A stretch of DNA of 64,000 bases, from assembly GCA_025266875.1 (NCBI GenBank), contig JALLLT010000028.1:248001-312000 (forward strand), in the 5' to 3' direction. The position numbers and the translations under genes were made by a program. This document shows, piece after piece, positions 10,116 through 21,196 of the stretch; position 1 is the stretch's first letter, and every line of letters starts with the position of its first letter. This DNA is from Fennellomyces sp. T-0311. Its lineage: Eukaryota; Mucoromycota; Mucoromycetes; Mucorales; Lichtheimiaceae. The notes under the pieces were generated by a model. It was not told where the DNA came from and ran no database searches. It saw nothing but the letters and a program-made list of their open reading frames with translations.

Positions 10116-11873
10116 TTATCGTGAATCCGTTGCTAGCGTCATTATGTCCATCATGGCATCTAGTGGAGCGGGTGAGTCTCCAAGTTGTAGACATCCATAA
10201 ACGCACGACTTACCAAGACTCGGCGAATGGATTGGGTTCCGCAACTCGGGAGGAGACCGCAACTGTTCGTACATCGGATGCGAGGGTGATTTCGAGCGGG
10301 AGCGTTGTGGCGGAGATTTGGGCATCTTGGATGAGGACAACGGCTGGAGGCTGGGCATGGGTTCAGTAAACTGATCAAGCAGTTCGTCGCCCCAGGTATT
10401 TGGATCCTCCTCCGCGAGATGCTGGTTCTCCTTTGGCTTGATTTCGGCGGCGGGCAGACCTTTCTGCAGACGCCACTTGTTGGTCCTGGACAGGTCATAA
10501 TTGATTGCCAAATACCTATGCTAGCAGTTAGCCTGCGAGAAACAAAACCCAACTGGCGCGCATGCCACTTGCCAAAACTCGCTGAAAAACTCGGGCGGCA
10601 GTTCCCAGCTCTCGCTCATGGTCGGATCACCACCGTGATACACGGCTCCGTTCAGCAGCATCGAGAAGCATCGATCGTAATCCATCAGGTCACGGAAGAT
10701 GATCATCCTATCCCGCATATGGGGTGTGGGAATCAAGTCAATCCGTGGATCGTGAGAGATGGCCAGTTGCAGAAGCGTGGGCTGCAGTCGCACACTCGTC
10801 TGGCCCAAGTTGGACAGTGCGCTCTGGACGCGCAGTTGAAGACGTATCCGATGAATGGCGCTCAGACTGGCTGCCGATGGTTCCTGCGGTATGCTGTTGG
10901 TTGTGCTGCTATTGTCCTCATCTTCAAACTTCATGTCGGCGATGGTTGTCGCCGTTGCACGCGACATTGTTTCATCGGCATCCATGGAAGGCGAAGACGC
11001 GGGCATGTGATGCAGCGCTGACGGATCAATCGTATTATTGGTATGCGGTTGCTGCGGCGCAACAAGGTCAGGCATATCGTCCGCCTTGGCTTCGCTCATC
11101 ATATCATCATCGCTGCTGATGTTCTCCTTTGACTTTTCGTCGTCCTTGGCAAGATGGGCGAACTGGGAAGCCATGGTGGGCTTCAAATCAATGTTGTTGC
11201 GAGTGTAAGCGTTTACGTAAGCTTCGATGGCATGTGGCGAGGTCTGGGCAATGTCGCTCAGCGCATCCTCTGTCAAATAAGGCGAGTGCGTGGGGATTTG
11301 GATGTTGTAGTGGAGACAAATGAACTGGAGCGTCAGCACAACGCCTCTCAAATACCAGTTCTCGGCCTTGCAACCGTCCAGCTTTGCCTTGACCTGCGAC
11401 AGCTCTTTGACAGCGTTGTTGCGTTGTTCTCGAAGCTGCCGTATAGTTCCTTCCAGATCTCGTAAATGACGCTCTTTCCGTTCTCGAAAGGCGCGTTGTG
11501 CTGCTCTGTTTTGGGCTTTACGTAAGGCTGGAGACGCCGGGTTGGGCTTTCTTCCGGGCTTCTTCCTAATCTTGACAGGCTGACCGTTGGCATCCAGTTG
11601 CGGCTGTTGTGGTTGGGGGTAGTGTTGATCCGGATGTGGCTGGTTCTGGGGCAGCATGCCCAGTGGTATAATGTTCGGATTGTTGGCGGGCATGGGGCCA
11701 GAATAAGCTTGCTGGTGCGACATGAAAGGAATGGGCTGTATGTACGGAGACGAGGCTACGGGGTCTTGCTGCTGTGGCGGTTGCAGCTGGGTGTCGAACT
11801 GCATGGACTCGAGTGGCCATGGCAGATCTTGTTGTGAATAGAACGAGTTGAGGTCTGACATGAACGGGTCCAT
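10116..11873 (-). CDS. bZIP transcription factor with C-terminal DUF3425-like domain
   Basis: Nuclear DNA-binding regulator. After a Pro/Gln-rich N-terminus comes a basic leader RKKPGRKPNPASPALRK and the YAP/Pap1-type basic region QNRAAQRAFRERK, followed by a leucine zipper (LEGTIRQLREQRNNAVKEL). The C-terminal block (DPRIDLIPTPHMRDRMIIF to SESWELPPEFFSEFW) matches the same block in the bZIP at 13583 and resembles the DUF3425 module of fungal bZIP proteins. A short intron near 10521-10565 joins FFSEFWQ to YLAINYDLSRTNKWR, and a possible 54-base intron near 10158-10211 shortens the tail. I prefer the start MDPFMSDLNSFYS at 11873 because it follows a pyrimidine-rich leader. An in-frame ATG at 11963 (MAMGDQPNP) would add 30 residues and come within 75 bases of the next gene. 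It is divergent from its paralogue at 13.6 kb. Confidence 0.88.
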
Positions 11874-12034
11874 TGTGGGGAAAGTGCAGAGAGAAGAGAG
11901 AGGTTGCCGTTTCGGTGATACAGTTTTTCCATGGGCGGGGTTTGGCTGATCGCCCATTGCCACTGAATCTCTTTTTCATATGACAAACGCTTATTGCGCT
12001 GGAACCTTCGGATTATTTATTTATTTTTATATTT

Positions 12035-12665
12035 TTATAAAGGCGCGTAGAGATATGCAACAGCGGCCAATGCATAGACTGGCCAGTGCAGGGAGGCTCC
12101 CAGAGAGGGAGCAGCGGCGCTTGTGGATGAGGGAGTGGCAGACGACATCCTCGTGGCCGTGCCAGAGGAAGAGGCATGGTGCGTGGACGATGCAGATACT
12201 GTTCGGAGTCATTTTTAGCGAACGAACCTAAATTAAAAATCCCCCCTTTTCAACTGATTTACCTGACGAATGGGAGCCCGTACTGTGTGTGGCTACTGCT
12301 GCTGTTGCGGTGGGCATGGACGACCCAGACGCGGCCTGGACATGGATACTCTCGTCCGTTGGCCTGCCGTAAAGGTGAGTCAACCATGGAGCATCGAAGC
12401 AAAGGAAAAAAAAACAAACGAATTACCACTTGTTGCCAATGCATCCTTCGTAGCAGACTGTATCACCCTTGCAGTTTGTAATACAGACATCTGCATCCGT
12501 CACTATGCAAAAGCGTGTGAGCTACAACTTAAAAGGGAATGCGCTTGTTATCTCACCACACTTCCGAACACAATCTTGATCTTGTGCGTCGCAATCACAC
12601 TTGGCGTAGCATACGGCTAGCGCGACAGCCAGGAGCAGCATCACGGTGAGAAGTCGTTGAGTCAT
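12035..12665 (-). CDS. Small cysteine-rich secreted protein, probably GPI-anchored
   Basis: Found by joining exons. Exon 1 starts MTQRLLTVMLLLAVALAVCYA, a clear signal peptide, then KCDCDAQDQDCVRKC. A GTGAGA..GCATAG intron follows, then VTDADVCITNC, DTVCYEGC and IGNKW. A second intron (GTAATT..CGGCAG) leads to PTDESIHVQAASGSS, and a third (GTAAAT..GAACAG) to a Ser/Thr/Ala-rich tail ending in a hydrophobic stretch WPVYALAAVAYLYAPL. Signal peptide, compact eight-cysteine domain, Ser/Thr-rich linker and hydrophobic C-terminus together indicate a GPI-anchored cell-wall or surface protein of about 130 residues. The function is unknown. It lies between two divergent bZIP paralogues, and its stop is only 160 bases from the bZIP start. 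A TATA-like TTTATATAGA lies near 12730. Confidence 0.75.
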
Positions 12666-13582
12666 ATCGAGTGTGGATGAGTAAAATTAGAAACAGCTTG
12701 CCTCGCTCTGCCATCGACGTGACCGGCGGTTTATATAGACGAACGGTCGCCCGGGCAATCAAGCACATACCGTAGCTCCTTAATATTTCTATATCGATGC
12801 TGTCATTTGCTCAAGATGTCTGTATGTCGGCCCTGTGTCATCTGTCTGAGCTTCTGTAAATTACTTCTTTCCGTCTGACTGCGCAGAGCATACCTTGTTC
12901 CTGCACTCGAGCCATCGTTTTTTCTTTTCCCACTGCGGTATCACTTGGGCAGCCTGCTATTCTTTCGTCACTTGACTGGCAGAAACATCCATGGCTGGTA
13001 TTGCCAGAGTGTGTTTGTGGCACTTGGAAAGTGGACATTTACCCATGCGACGAGTGTCGCACTTTGAGGCATAACGTGGATTATCCGTGTCGATAGCACG
13101 TTATAGGTTGGTTAGGTGAGACAAGGAGACGAGCCCATTCGCTTGGCTGTCGAAACGAAATAAAAAAGACACTCCACTTGTGTAACTTTTGGGACAATGA
13201 GAAGAAAGTTGCCATGTGAACGCCCAAGGTGGTTCCCACTGGGCCGCACACAAAAAAAGGTGTCCTGTCTTTCCAAGTGATCTGATGGTATAAAAGAGTA
13301 AAGGATGAACGAGGTGTGGCTATAGCAACGCACGCTTAGTTTGGACATCATTGAACTCCTCCACCATTCCCCGCACCCCCCGCTCGTCGACCTTCCTTTT
13401 CGCACACACGGCTGGCGGGGCCACGCGATAAACTGCGGGCTGAAAAAAAAGGCAAACACTAAATTGCATATTGCTTTCTCTCTCTCTCTCTCTTTTTTTT
13501 TTTTCTCTCATCACTTTATCCCTTCTTTCCTTTCTACTTTCTTTCCTCTTTTTCACTTTTTGTCACTTTCCCCCCTGCATGA
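12666..13582. other. Shared upstream region between the small secreted protein and the second bZIP gene
   Basis: Contains a TATA-like element near 12730 for the minus-strand gene and a long pyrimidine-rich tract (about 13478-13580, CT repeats then poly-T) directly before the plus-strand bZIP start, a typical fungal leader. Short frames at 12838-13038 and 13112-13556 look like chance. Confidence 0.5.
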
Positions 13583-15405
13583 ATGACGGATATCGCTTTT
13601 GAGCACTTTGACCCTGAAATTGAACTCGGCAACCTCGACGAGAACGGTCGGCCAATCCGTCCTCGCAAGAAGCCTGGACGCAAGCCCAACCCGCCGTCGC
13701 CCGCCCAGCGCAAAGCTCAAAACCGAGCGGCGCAACGGGCGTTTCGAGAGCGCAAACGACGGGAAATGCGAGAGGCCGAGGCAACTGTCAAACGCTCGCT
13801 GTATGCGCGGGACCAGGCGCTGCGACAAGTGGCAAAGATGAAGCGTAGAATCAAAGAACTCGAGTACGAAAATAACCACCTCCGAGGCGACTTGCTATCG
13901 TTGAAATTGGCGTGCATGTCCCACAAGGTCGATTTGCCCAGTTTTTCAGACACGGGCATGCGAGACGAGCTTGGCGCCGAGAAATTGATGAAGTCGTCCA
14001 GCAAAACCATGTCACAGCATCTCGAGTTCTTTTTGGATCGAAACAAGCATATTGTCAGTGTGGATGACGAACACCTGCCCCCAGACCTGAGCAAGAGTCC
14101 CGCTTTCACTACCCTCGATTCACCCTCAGCATCCTCCTCCTCCTCAGCCTCCTACAATCCCTTGGACACCTTGTTACCGCAGATCTTGCACAGCCAGAGA
14201 GCCATGCCCGGCAGCTTTGATATCGACGACATGACCTCCCAGCCTCTGCCGCCGCTCGACTTGACCCAGACAGCAACCGTTCTCGCCCCGCAGCTGCACG
14301 CCTTCAACAACAACAACGCCTTCCAGGTCGACCCGGCCCTGTTTGAACAGATTGCCAGCACCGACCTTGTCTCGAGTTTCATTGACCAGGTCACACGTCC
14401 CAACTTTACCATCGACCAAACGCCGCCCGAACTGGCCGCACTGGTGCCACACGAATGGCGTTCGTCACTGCAGAACTTTAGCGAAAAGGAAAAGGATGAG
14501 CATATTCCTGAACTATGGAACACCACGGAACATCAAGTGACGGCCGCTCACCATCAGCCGACCGTCACCACCTCAACCACCTCGACGGATAAGTTCACCA
14601 TTGGCCCTGACGGTGAACGAGTCTACCAACCCATGACTCCGCTTGAATTCGTTCGTGAAATGCGCAAGATCCAGCAGACCGACAAAAAGTCGCTGGCTTT
14701 CTTTGAACCAAGTAATGGGTTTTTGGGGGGGGGGGGTTGAAGGTTTTACATTGGTAGACTAATCCCGGCTTTTTTTTTTATTATTATTCAGCTGAATTAC
14801 AACGCAATGTCCGTCACGATATACGTATTGATGCCGTTCCAGGTGCTGTCATGCGCGACCAAATGATCCTCTTCCAAGATTATTACGATGCCAACGAGCT
14901 CTTCAACTTTTTGATCGCGTCAGCAATGTTCTTGGGTGGCGCGCCTGGCAACCAAAACAACTGGTTCATCCCTCCGTCGTTTCTCAGAAAATACTGGTTC
15001 TTGTGTCCCAACCACAAGCCCCAGCGACTGGACAACGCCGTCGAGATTGCCGTGTACTTGAGTCAACGGATGCAGGAAATGCTGGTGATACGGAAGCAAA
15101 TGTATTTTGAGCGGGAGAAGTATGCCGAGCACTTTCCCGCCATGATTGAGGAGAACGAAGATGAGGACATGTTTGGAGGATCGCCTGAACAGGAAGATGC
15201 GTTGCTACTGGAACTACAGCACCATGATTCCGATCATGACAGCAACAGCGAGGATGCGTTCTTTGAGCTGTCGGATGATTTACCGTTAAGTAAGTGTTAA
15301 CCCCATTTACCCAGCCTTGCATATTCATCCCGCGTTCTAGATATGATGCTGGAGGCAGTGGAAGCGATGCCCAGACTTACTTCACCGAGCACCGTCTCAT
15401 CATAG
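13583..15405 (+). CDS. bZIP transcription factor, paralogue of the 10.1 kb gene
   Basis: Nuclear regulator. MTDIAFEHFDPEIEL leads to RPRKKPGRKPNPPSPAQ and the basic region RKAQNRAAQRAFRERKRRE, then a zipper-like helix (KRSLYARDQALRQVAKMKRRIKEL is spread over several heptads). The middle is low-complexity with Ser and Asn runs. An intron begins GTAATGGG right after FEP (about 14711), contains a run of 12 G at 14725-14736, and ends ATTATTCAG near 14791. Exon 2 carries the DUF3425-like block (DIRIDAVPGAVMRDQMILF, then NNWFIPPSFLRKYWFLCP). A second intron GTAAGTGTTAACC..GTTCTAG replaces the apparent stop SKC and adds NMMLEAVEAMPRLTS, ending at 15405. Basic region and C-terminal block are shared with the divergent neighbour at 10.1-11.9 kb, so the pair looks like an inverted duplication that has diverged. 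Confidence 0.88.
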
Positions 15406-17771
15406 TCCAGGGTCTGGTACACTGCACTATCCAAACCATCATCTCGCATCTCGCAAAGCATATATTTCACAATGCAAAACTTTCCTCTTCCAACACAGCA
15501 CGCCTTTCAACATCCCACTGTTAATGTATATCTATTTATTATTCGGATCGTTCGGAATCGAGACGCATTTCGTTTCCTGAGCAACATTCCTTTTTTTTTT
15601 GCAAAGAATAAACCATGCACATATACTTCTTTATGCTTTATTGGGAAAACGATTTGCACGCATAGCGATATAAAATGCTTGGCAACCAGATGTTGTCTAA
15701 TGGAAACCAAGAAATTCTTACTCACGTTCATCCCGCTGACACAGAATATCAACAGAATACTTTTTAAGTTGTCACAAGGCATGATGTTTCCACGCACTAC
15801 TTGTATGGCAAGCTGAAATTACTTCCTAGGCCCTACCATCACGTCACACTGATAAGCATCGTAAAAAAAACATCATTGTCTGTGTAAAAAGGGAACGCCA
15901 GCGTCCAGAATTTTGTTATACATACGTGGCGTTGCTTTTGCTAACAGAAGTTTAATGGTACACATCAAATATTGATAATTTAAACTTTTCCTGTGCAACT
16001 GACCACAACCATCCAAAAAAAGCCATAGTTAATGTTTCAGCTCGGCAAGGGGCGATACTATGTACCAAGCTCGCGATATTTACTTGGTTCTCCACGACAT
16101 TTTTGTCAACAACTCTCCAAGTGAACCGAACCGTGACGGTATCCTTTCTGTCGTACCAGGTCGAACGGTTTTGGCTAGCGCTTTTTTTTCTATCGTTAAC
16201 GTCGACGTGCGTAATTATAACATAATCAACGAGTGCTCATGGCCATGGATACACAGCATATGATTTACTACGAGAAAGATACATATTTTCACAATGGCAA
16301 ATCCATCAATTACGAGCTATTCTCTTTTTATGCGTGCTAACTATATCCATCAGTTTAGCATGACAAGGTCGGTCTCGACCGACAAGTATACTCTTGGTAA
16401 TTGATTAACAAGCCATACATATTAAATCAGTCCTTTGTACCCTGCTTATAAATATAGCTCCTCGTGTGCGTATGTACGTGGAAAGAAAGAAATAAAAGCG
16501 AGCATGACGTGACAATATGATATATGGTTTTTGTAACTGGAAGCATATGCCACTATTAAATGTTTGCGATATCATGCGATGTGTAAGACAACAAATGCGA
16601 ATGAAAGATATGCTTCTCCGGAATAGCTGTACCCGATTAAAAAATCGAACGATATGCGACCTGGTACTACAAAAAAAGACCAAGGCGGGCATATGATTTG
16701 GTGGGGAGAAAGTTGTTGGCAAAAGAGTGAGTAGATCTTTTCTATAAAAGGGTTCAGGTTCACATACGCTGCAGTCCTTGAAAGACATGTGTCATTGAGA
16801 GAGCACCAATGGCTAATTAAACAAAAAAAAAGATGGTACGTTCGCAAGCAGACAAATGCCCGTCGGTCCAAGCGTATTGTATGCGTAAAGTATCGCTGGC
16901 AGTATTCTATACTTGGCTTGATTAGCAGCTATATATTTACATCAAAGTGCGCCAGCGATACGTACCCACGCAGAATATTTGAGCTGTGGCTGTGCCATCC
17001 TGAACATGGATGATGGCAACGTGCTCCGCATGTTGACCACTTTGGCCGCTCGGCGGGGAGCTTTGTTACCGTGTTACTGGTACGTAGCCTCGTTGCCAGG
17101 ATTAATGAAACGTTGTACTGACGCATCTGTAATATATATATCCGGCAACAAATAAAAGTGCCTTTATGTTACACTTTGTGCATGCACTCAAAACTTTATG
17201 TGCATATATAAAGCATTAAAGAAGTTTCCAACAACCCATTTCATCATGAAATCGTGAATTCACTCGCTGCGCCATCGTATCCATACAGTGAGCCAAAAAT
17301 ACACATTACAGTAACACCATAGCACCGATTTCGGTAATTTTGTACTGGCTGGGACCGGGGATAGGATGGCAATCTCGTATCAAGTAAGAGTATATATATA
17401 TATATATATATATATATTGCTGAGAAATATGCATCCCTAACCCAAGCTGTTTTTTTTCCACGCTGCAAGCTTAATCTGTGACAAACATTGCTGCACAGTT
17501 CGGTAACCATGGCGAGGCAAAATTAAAATTACAAGTTTTGAAGTGTGTCAGATGACCGAGCCCAGGGACGGCAAGTCCAAAAGTGTAAAAGGCGGTAAAT
17601 GGATCCATTTAGACCGCAATAACACGAGAGAATCTCATTGGCCGTACCAAAGGAACTAACGATGGGGCTCTTAGGGAAATCGCCGTTTGAAAGGGCATAT
17701 TTTTCGACAAGAAGGGGGAGGGGAGGAAGATCACTGTATCACTCTTTTGTACATATATATATATTTGAGCC
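15406..17771. other. Long AT-rich intergenic stretch
   Basis: No gene is supported. Several 60-130 codon frames exist on both strands but lack motifs, plausible starts with leaders, or splice partners. A (TA)n microsatellite sits at 17391-17416. The last 100 bases are the promoter of the glycosyltransferase (CATATATATATATTTGAG just before its ATG). Confidence 0.5.
17391..17416. repeat. (TA)n microsatellite
   Basis: Thirteen uninterrupted TA units in an intergenic region. Confidence 0.95.
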
Positions 17772-18833
17772 ATGGTAGACTGGCTTCCCAAGCGACGAGT
17801 ACTTGTGTCGCTTGTAGGCGTCTTTTTCCTCATTTCGATCCTTGCATTATCGACGAATCTGTTCCCTGTGGAAACGAATCTCATCACAGATGAGCAGGCA
17901 CCTGCACCCACCGTCAGTGTGGATCATCTCGGCGAATCCACCGAAAGCGATGGAGACGAACCCGAAGCTGAAGATCTAGTAGCAGTTGATACCAAACCCA
18001 CGGAAGCTGATGAATGGACACCCAAGACGTTCGCACCACTCAGCAAAGATATGATGACGATTATCAACGCCAACGTACGCAAAGCCAAAAAGGACAAGAT
18101 CCTGTTAACCGCGGTTGTGAATGCTGGTATGGCGGACTACACGCTCAACTGGATTGAGTCTCTCAAGCGCACCAACCTGGACGACAAGTTCCTTGTGTTT
18201 GCCATCGATAAAGAACTCCATGACATCATGGTGGAGAACGGATATGCGGGCCATGTTGTGCAAATCCCCGAAGACTGGTTCCACCAGAAACTGTCCAGCG
18301 ACTTTGCAAAGTGGTTGGACAAGTCTTATACTCCCATCACCCACGCCAAGTCCTTGGTCGTCGAACGCCTGTTGTATGCCGATGTCACCGTCTGGTTTTC
18401 CGATGTCGATATCGTCTTCACCTCGCCGCATATTTACGACTACCTCGTCATGAAGCTGACCTCTCGGAAATCGTTCACCGAGCTCTTGACCACCCAGGAA
18501 ACCGAGCAAAAGATCATCAACTCTGGCTTTTACATGATGCGTCCCACAGATACCAACAAGCGCATCTTGAGCGACTCCATCATGATCCAAGACAAGGAAC
18601 CAAAGGTTACCCAGCAACGGGCCATGAACCGGGTAATTGATGAAATGAACCTGTCGTATCAGACTAGCCCAATTGCCTTGCTGGACCTGGCCCTCTTCCC
18701 TCACGGTCGCATGTACTTTGAACGCAATACTCCAAAGAAGTATGGCTTTGAGCCCCTGATGGTGCACGCAAACTACCGCGTTGGCGATAAAAAGAAAGAG
18801 TCTCTTCAAGAGGCTAACCTGTGGTACCTTTAA
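17772..18833 (+). CDS. Type II membrane nucleotide-diphospho-sugar transferase (GT77-like)
   Basis: Single-exon gene of 353 codons. A short cytosolic basic start (MVDWLPKRR) and a signal-anchor helix (VLVSLVGVFFLISILALST) place it in the ER/Golgi with a lumenal catalytic domain. The acidic linker (ESDGDEPEAEDL) is followed by the fold typical of PF03407-type transferases: ILLTAVVNAGMADYTLNWIESL, KFLVFAIDKELHD, ITHAKSLVVERLLYADVTVWFSDVDIVFTSP (the DVD is the metal- and nucleotide-sugar-binding DxD motif), IINSGFYMMRPT, and a C-terminal ALFPHGRMYFE. Family members transfer galactose, arabinose or xylose to glycans; the donor here is unknown. Intact and of normal length. A likely role is protein or wall glycan decoration. 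Confidence 0.85.
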   Translation: MVDWLPKRRVLVSLVGVFFLISILALSTNLFPVETNLITDEQAPAPTVSVDHLGESTESDGDEPEAEDLVAVDTKPTEADEWTPKTFAPLSKDMMTIINANVRKAKKDKILLTAVVNAGMADYTLNWIESLKRTNLDDKFLVFAIDKELHDIMVENGYAGHVVQIPEDWFHQKLSSDFAKWLDKSYTPITHAKSLVVERLLYADVTVWFSDVDIVFTSPHIYDYLVMKLTSRKSFTELLTTQETEQKIINSGFYMMRPTDTNKRILSDSIMIQDKEPKVTQQRAMNRVIDEMNLSYQTSPIALLDLALFPHGRMYFERNTPKKYGFEPLMVHANYRVGDKKKESLQEANLWYL

Positions 18834-19483
18834 GAGTAACCATAGCCTGTTGGTTTGCACGTTTCCCGATATACACATTAATTATCAGCATTAAACACAT
18901 TGGACTTTGCTCCATTTGCCCCCGGCTTCTTTGCGCAGCCGACATGTATCTTGAAAAAAAAAAAAGCAAAACCAGCATCAAATAAACGGATCTGATTTTT
19001 CCTGGTATTATGGAGTGTGTGTGTGTGTGCGTGACACAAGAATCCTGATCCACCCAGGAGTGGTGCAATAAATGAATACATGCTGATCATCAAGATGTAA
19101 TGCGTGTAGCACGTTACATGAAACCGACAAAGCTAGGTAAATGTGATTCCTCTCCAGACTCAAACGCGCCTAGATCCATTTTGCTGACAATGGTCCAAAT
19201 GAAATATCGTGCATAATTAAACGGGGATACCCGAAAAGTATTAAATGCTGAATATATTGACAACTTTGACCATATAGAACCATTTATCCCCTATTTTGTT
19301 TCGCCCTTATTGTTCTCCTGAGTGGGAAACTACAAAATAAATTCTAATTTATTTATGTACACTGTACATTAGAGGCTGGTATAGGTGTAAATGAAGAGGG
19401 CGGGGAAAGGAGACGGGTATGCAGAGCAGTCCACTTATCATGAATGTCGTTGCTAGGATCCATGTTAGCTACATCAGTATACA
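18834..19483. other. Convergent 3' region
   Basis: Lies between the tail ends of the glycosyltransferase and the ArfGAP. Holds a short (GT)n run near 19014-19031 and AT-rich sequence. No gene seen. Confidence 0.55.
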
Positions 19484-21018
19484 TCAGGAACCTCCTTGTC
19501 GTCTATACACTAACCTCCATATCTGCAAGCACCCGCTGGAGCTATCAGGAGAATTGCTATTTAATATACTGATCAAAGCGCTGGCAAGATGACCCACATT
19601 TACCTTTGCAGCACCTTTGCTTGCTGCGGTTAAAAGCTTCTTTGACAAGGGGTTACTCGATCCGCTGCGATTATAGGTTCCTGTGCCTCGAACATAACCA
19701 CCTGAAAAATCGTCCTGAGGGGTGGGCCGTTCTCTGTCAAAATACTGGTCACTGGAAATGCTTGATGCGCCTTGGAACCGTGCAAGACGTGCCGAATTTT
19801 CAGCCACGCGAGTGGGATCGTACTCGTTGCGACCGAAATACTGATCGGATGAAATGCTCTTTGCATTCCCAAACTTGTCTCGCGCATACGTAATTTCATT
19901 ACTCTCTTCTGCTTGTGCTTTCGGCTTTGCATGGTTCGTATACGTTCTATCTGATCCAAATCCACCCATCCTTGCTACTCCCATGCCCAATCGATCCATC
20001 TCCGCGTCGTATCGCTCCCCAGGTTCTTCCTCTTTTGCTGGTGTTGAAACGCGCTTAGCGTCATCTGGAACATACGCTAAACGTGACGCCGTTTTTCGTG
20101 AAGATGATGGCTGCGACGGCGTCGGTAATGGGTTCGAGAATCGATGAGCATTAATATTTTGGGTCTCTTTTTCCAACTGCTGCTGTTGTTGTTGCTCTCT
20201 TTCACGTGCCTCCGCTTCTTCAAAGTTAAATTGATTCATTTGCGCCTTTCGTACACCTAATCGGGATGTCTTATTCTGCTGTTTATGTCGAAGTGAAGCT
20301 GTGGCTGCTGCCGCGGTCGTCGTTGCTGGTTCTTGCTTCACGGATTTCTCGTTTTCCCACAGTGCAAACATATCTGCGTCTGTTCTTGGTTTCCCAGACA
20401 ACAAATCGTTGGATGGCATAGGTTCTATATCGATCAAAGGCATATCCATGTTGTTCTGGATGACAGGTTCACCACTGTCGAGTAGATCTGGAACGTCGAC
20501 CGCAGCCAATGGTGTGCTGTCGTTCTGCTTATTAAGTGCGCGCTGGGCTTTTGTTTGAAGATCTCGCTTGTACTGCTGTGCATTTTTGCTGGTATATTTT
20601 GCGTAAATATCCTTGTAGGCGAGAACATGTTCAGCAAGTGCATCATGGGCAGCTTGGTTGCCACCGCAGCGCATCATCTCGAGTTGTTCGTACGTCCATG
20701 AGTCCAGCGTCGTTGATCTGAACTGGGCGCGTTAAAAAAAAGAAAGAAATCAAATGCACGAAACAAAAATAGCAACTTGCTTTACAAAGCTAATGTGGAC
20801 ACCAAGATTGCGATGGGCTGAGGCACAATCTTGGCAAATGAAGATGCCAAAGGTTACTGAGGCCCATGTCGGTCCTTTGACATGACAATCGAAGCATGCC
20901 TTTGATACTGATGAATAAGAGCGGGTGGCAATGGGGTCCAGCATACCTTGTTGTATCTAGATTGGAGTAACTTCTTGAATTCGAAAAGCGTTTCCTGCTT
21001 GGTGGGCTGTTGTGACAT
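19484..21018 (-). CDS. ArfGAP2/3-type GTPase-activating protein (Glo3-like)
   Basis: Promotes GTP hydrolysis on Arf1 during COPI coat cycling at the Golgi. Exon 1 starts [19 protein letters not shown] and ends SRYNK. Exon 2 begins ACFDC and holds the zinc finger ([24 protein letters not shown] spread over the exon) with the arginine finger in [10 protein letters not shown]. Exon 3 continues [20 protein letters not shown], the normal end of the ArfGAP domain. The C-terminal half has the Glo3-regulatory signature [14 protein letters not shown] and a second [10 protein letters not shown], as in ArfGAP2/3 and Glo3. A poly-Gln stretch sits in a coiled region. The extreme C-terminus may be altered by an 81-base intron (GTAAATGTG..TTGCAG, near 19515-19597), so the last 20-30 residues are uncertain. 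Confidence 0.9.
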
Positions 21019-21196
21019 GAATAGAAAGAGACACTGTTGTGTCAGTTCCTGCTCCGCTTATTTTTCGATATAAAACTCACTTTTAATAACTTGTATCAAG
21101 GGACAAAGAGGAAATGAACAGATGGGGAAGGAAAAAAAGTAAATGCATGTTCAATACACAAGTATATAACAGAACTATGTAAGATTATGAAGGGAA

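Noticed and set aside
10419..11021. 200-codon plus-strand frame opposite the bZIP gene
   Set aside because: Shadow of codon bias in the bZIP gene; no motif.
18105..18878. 257-codon minus-strand frame opposite the glycosyltransferase
   Set aside because: Antisense shadow of an intact GT77-like gene; no domain.
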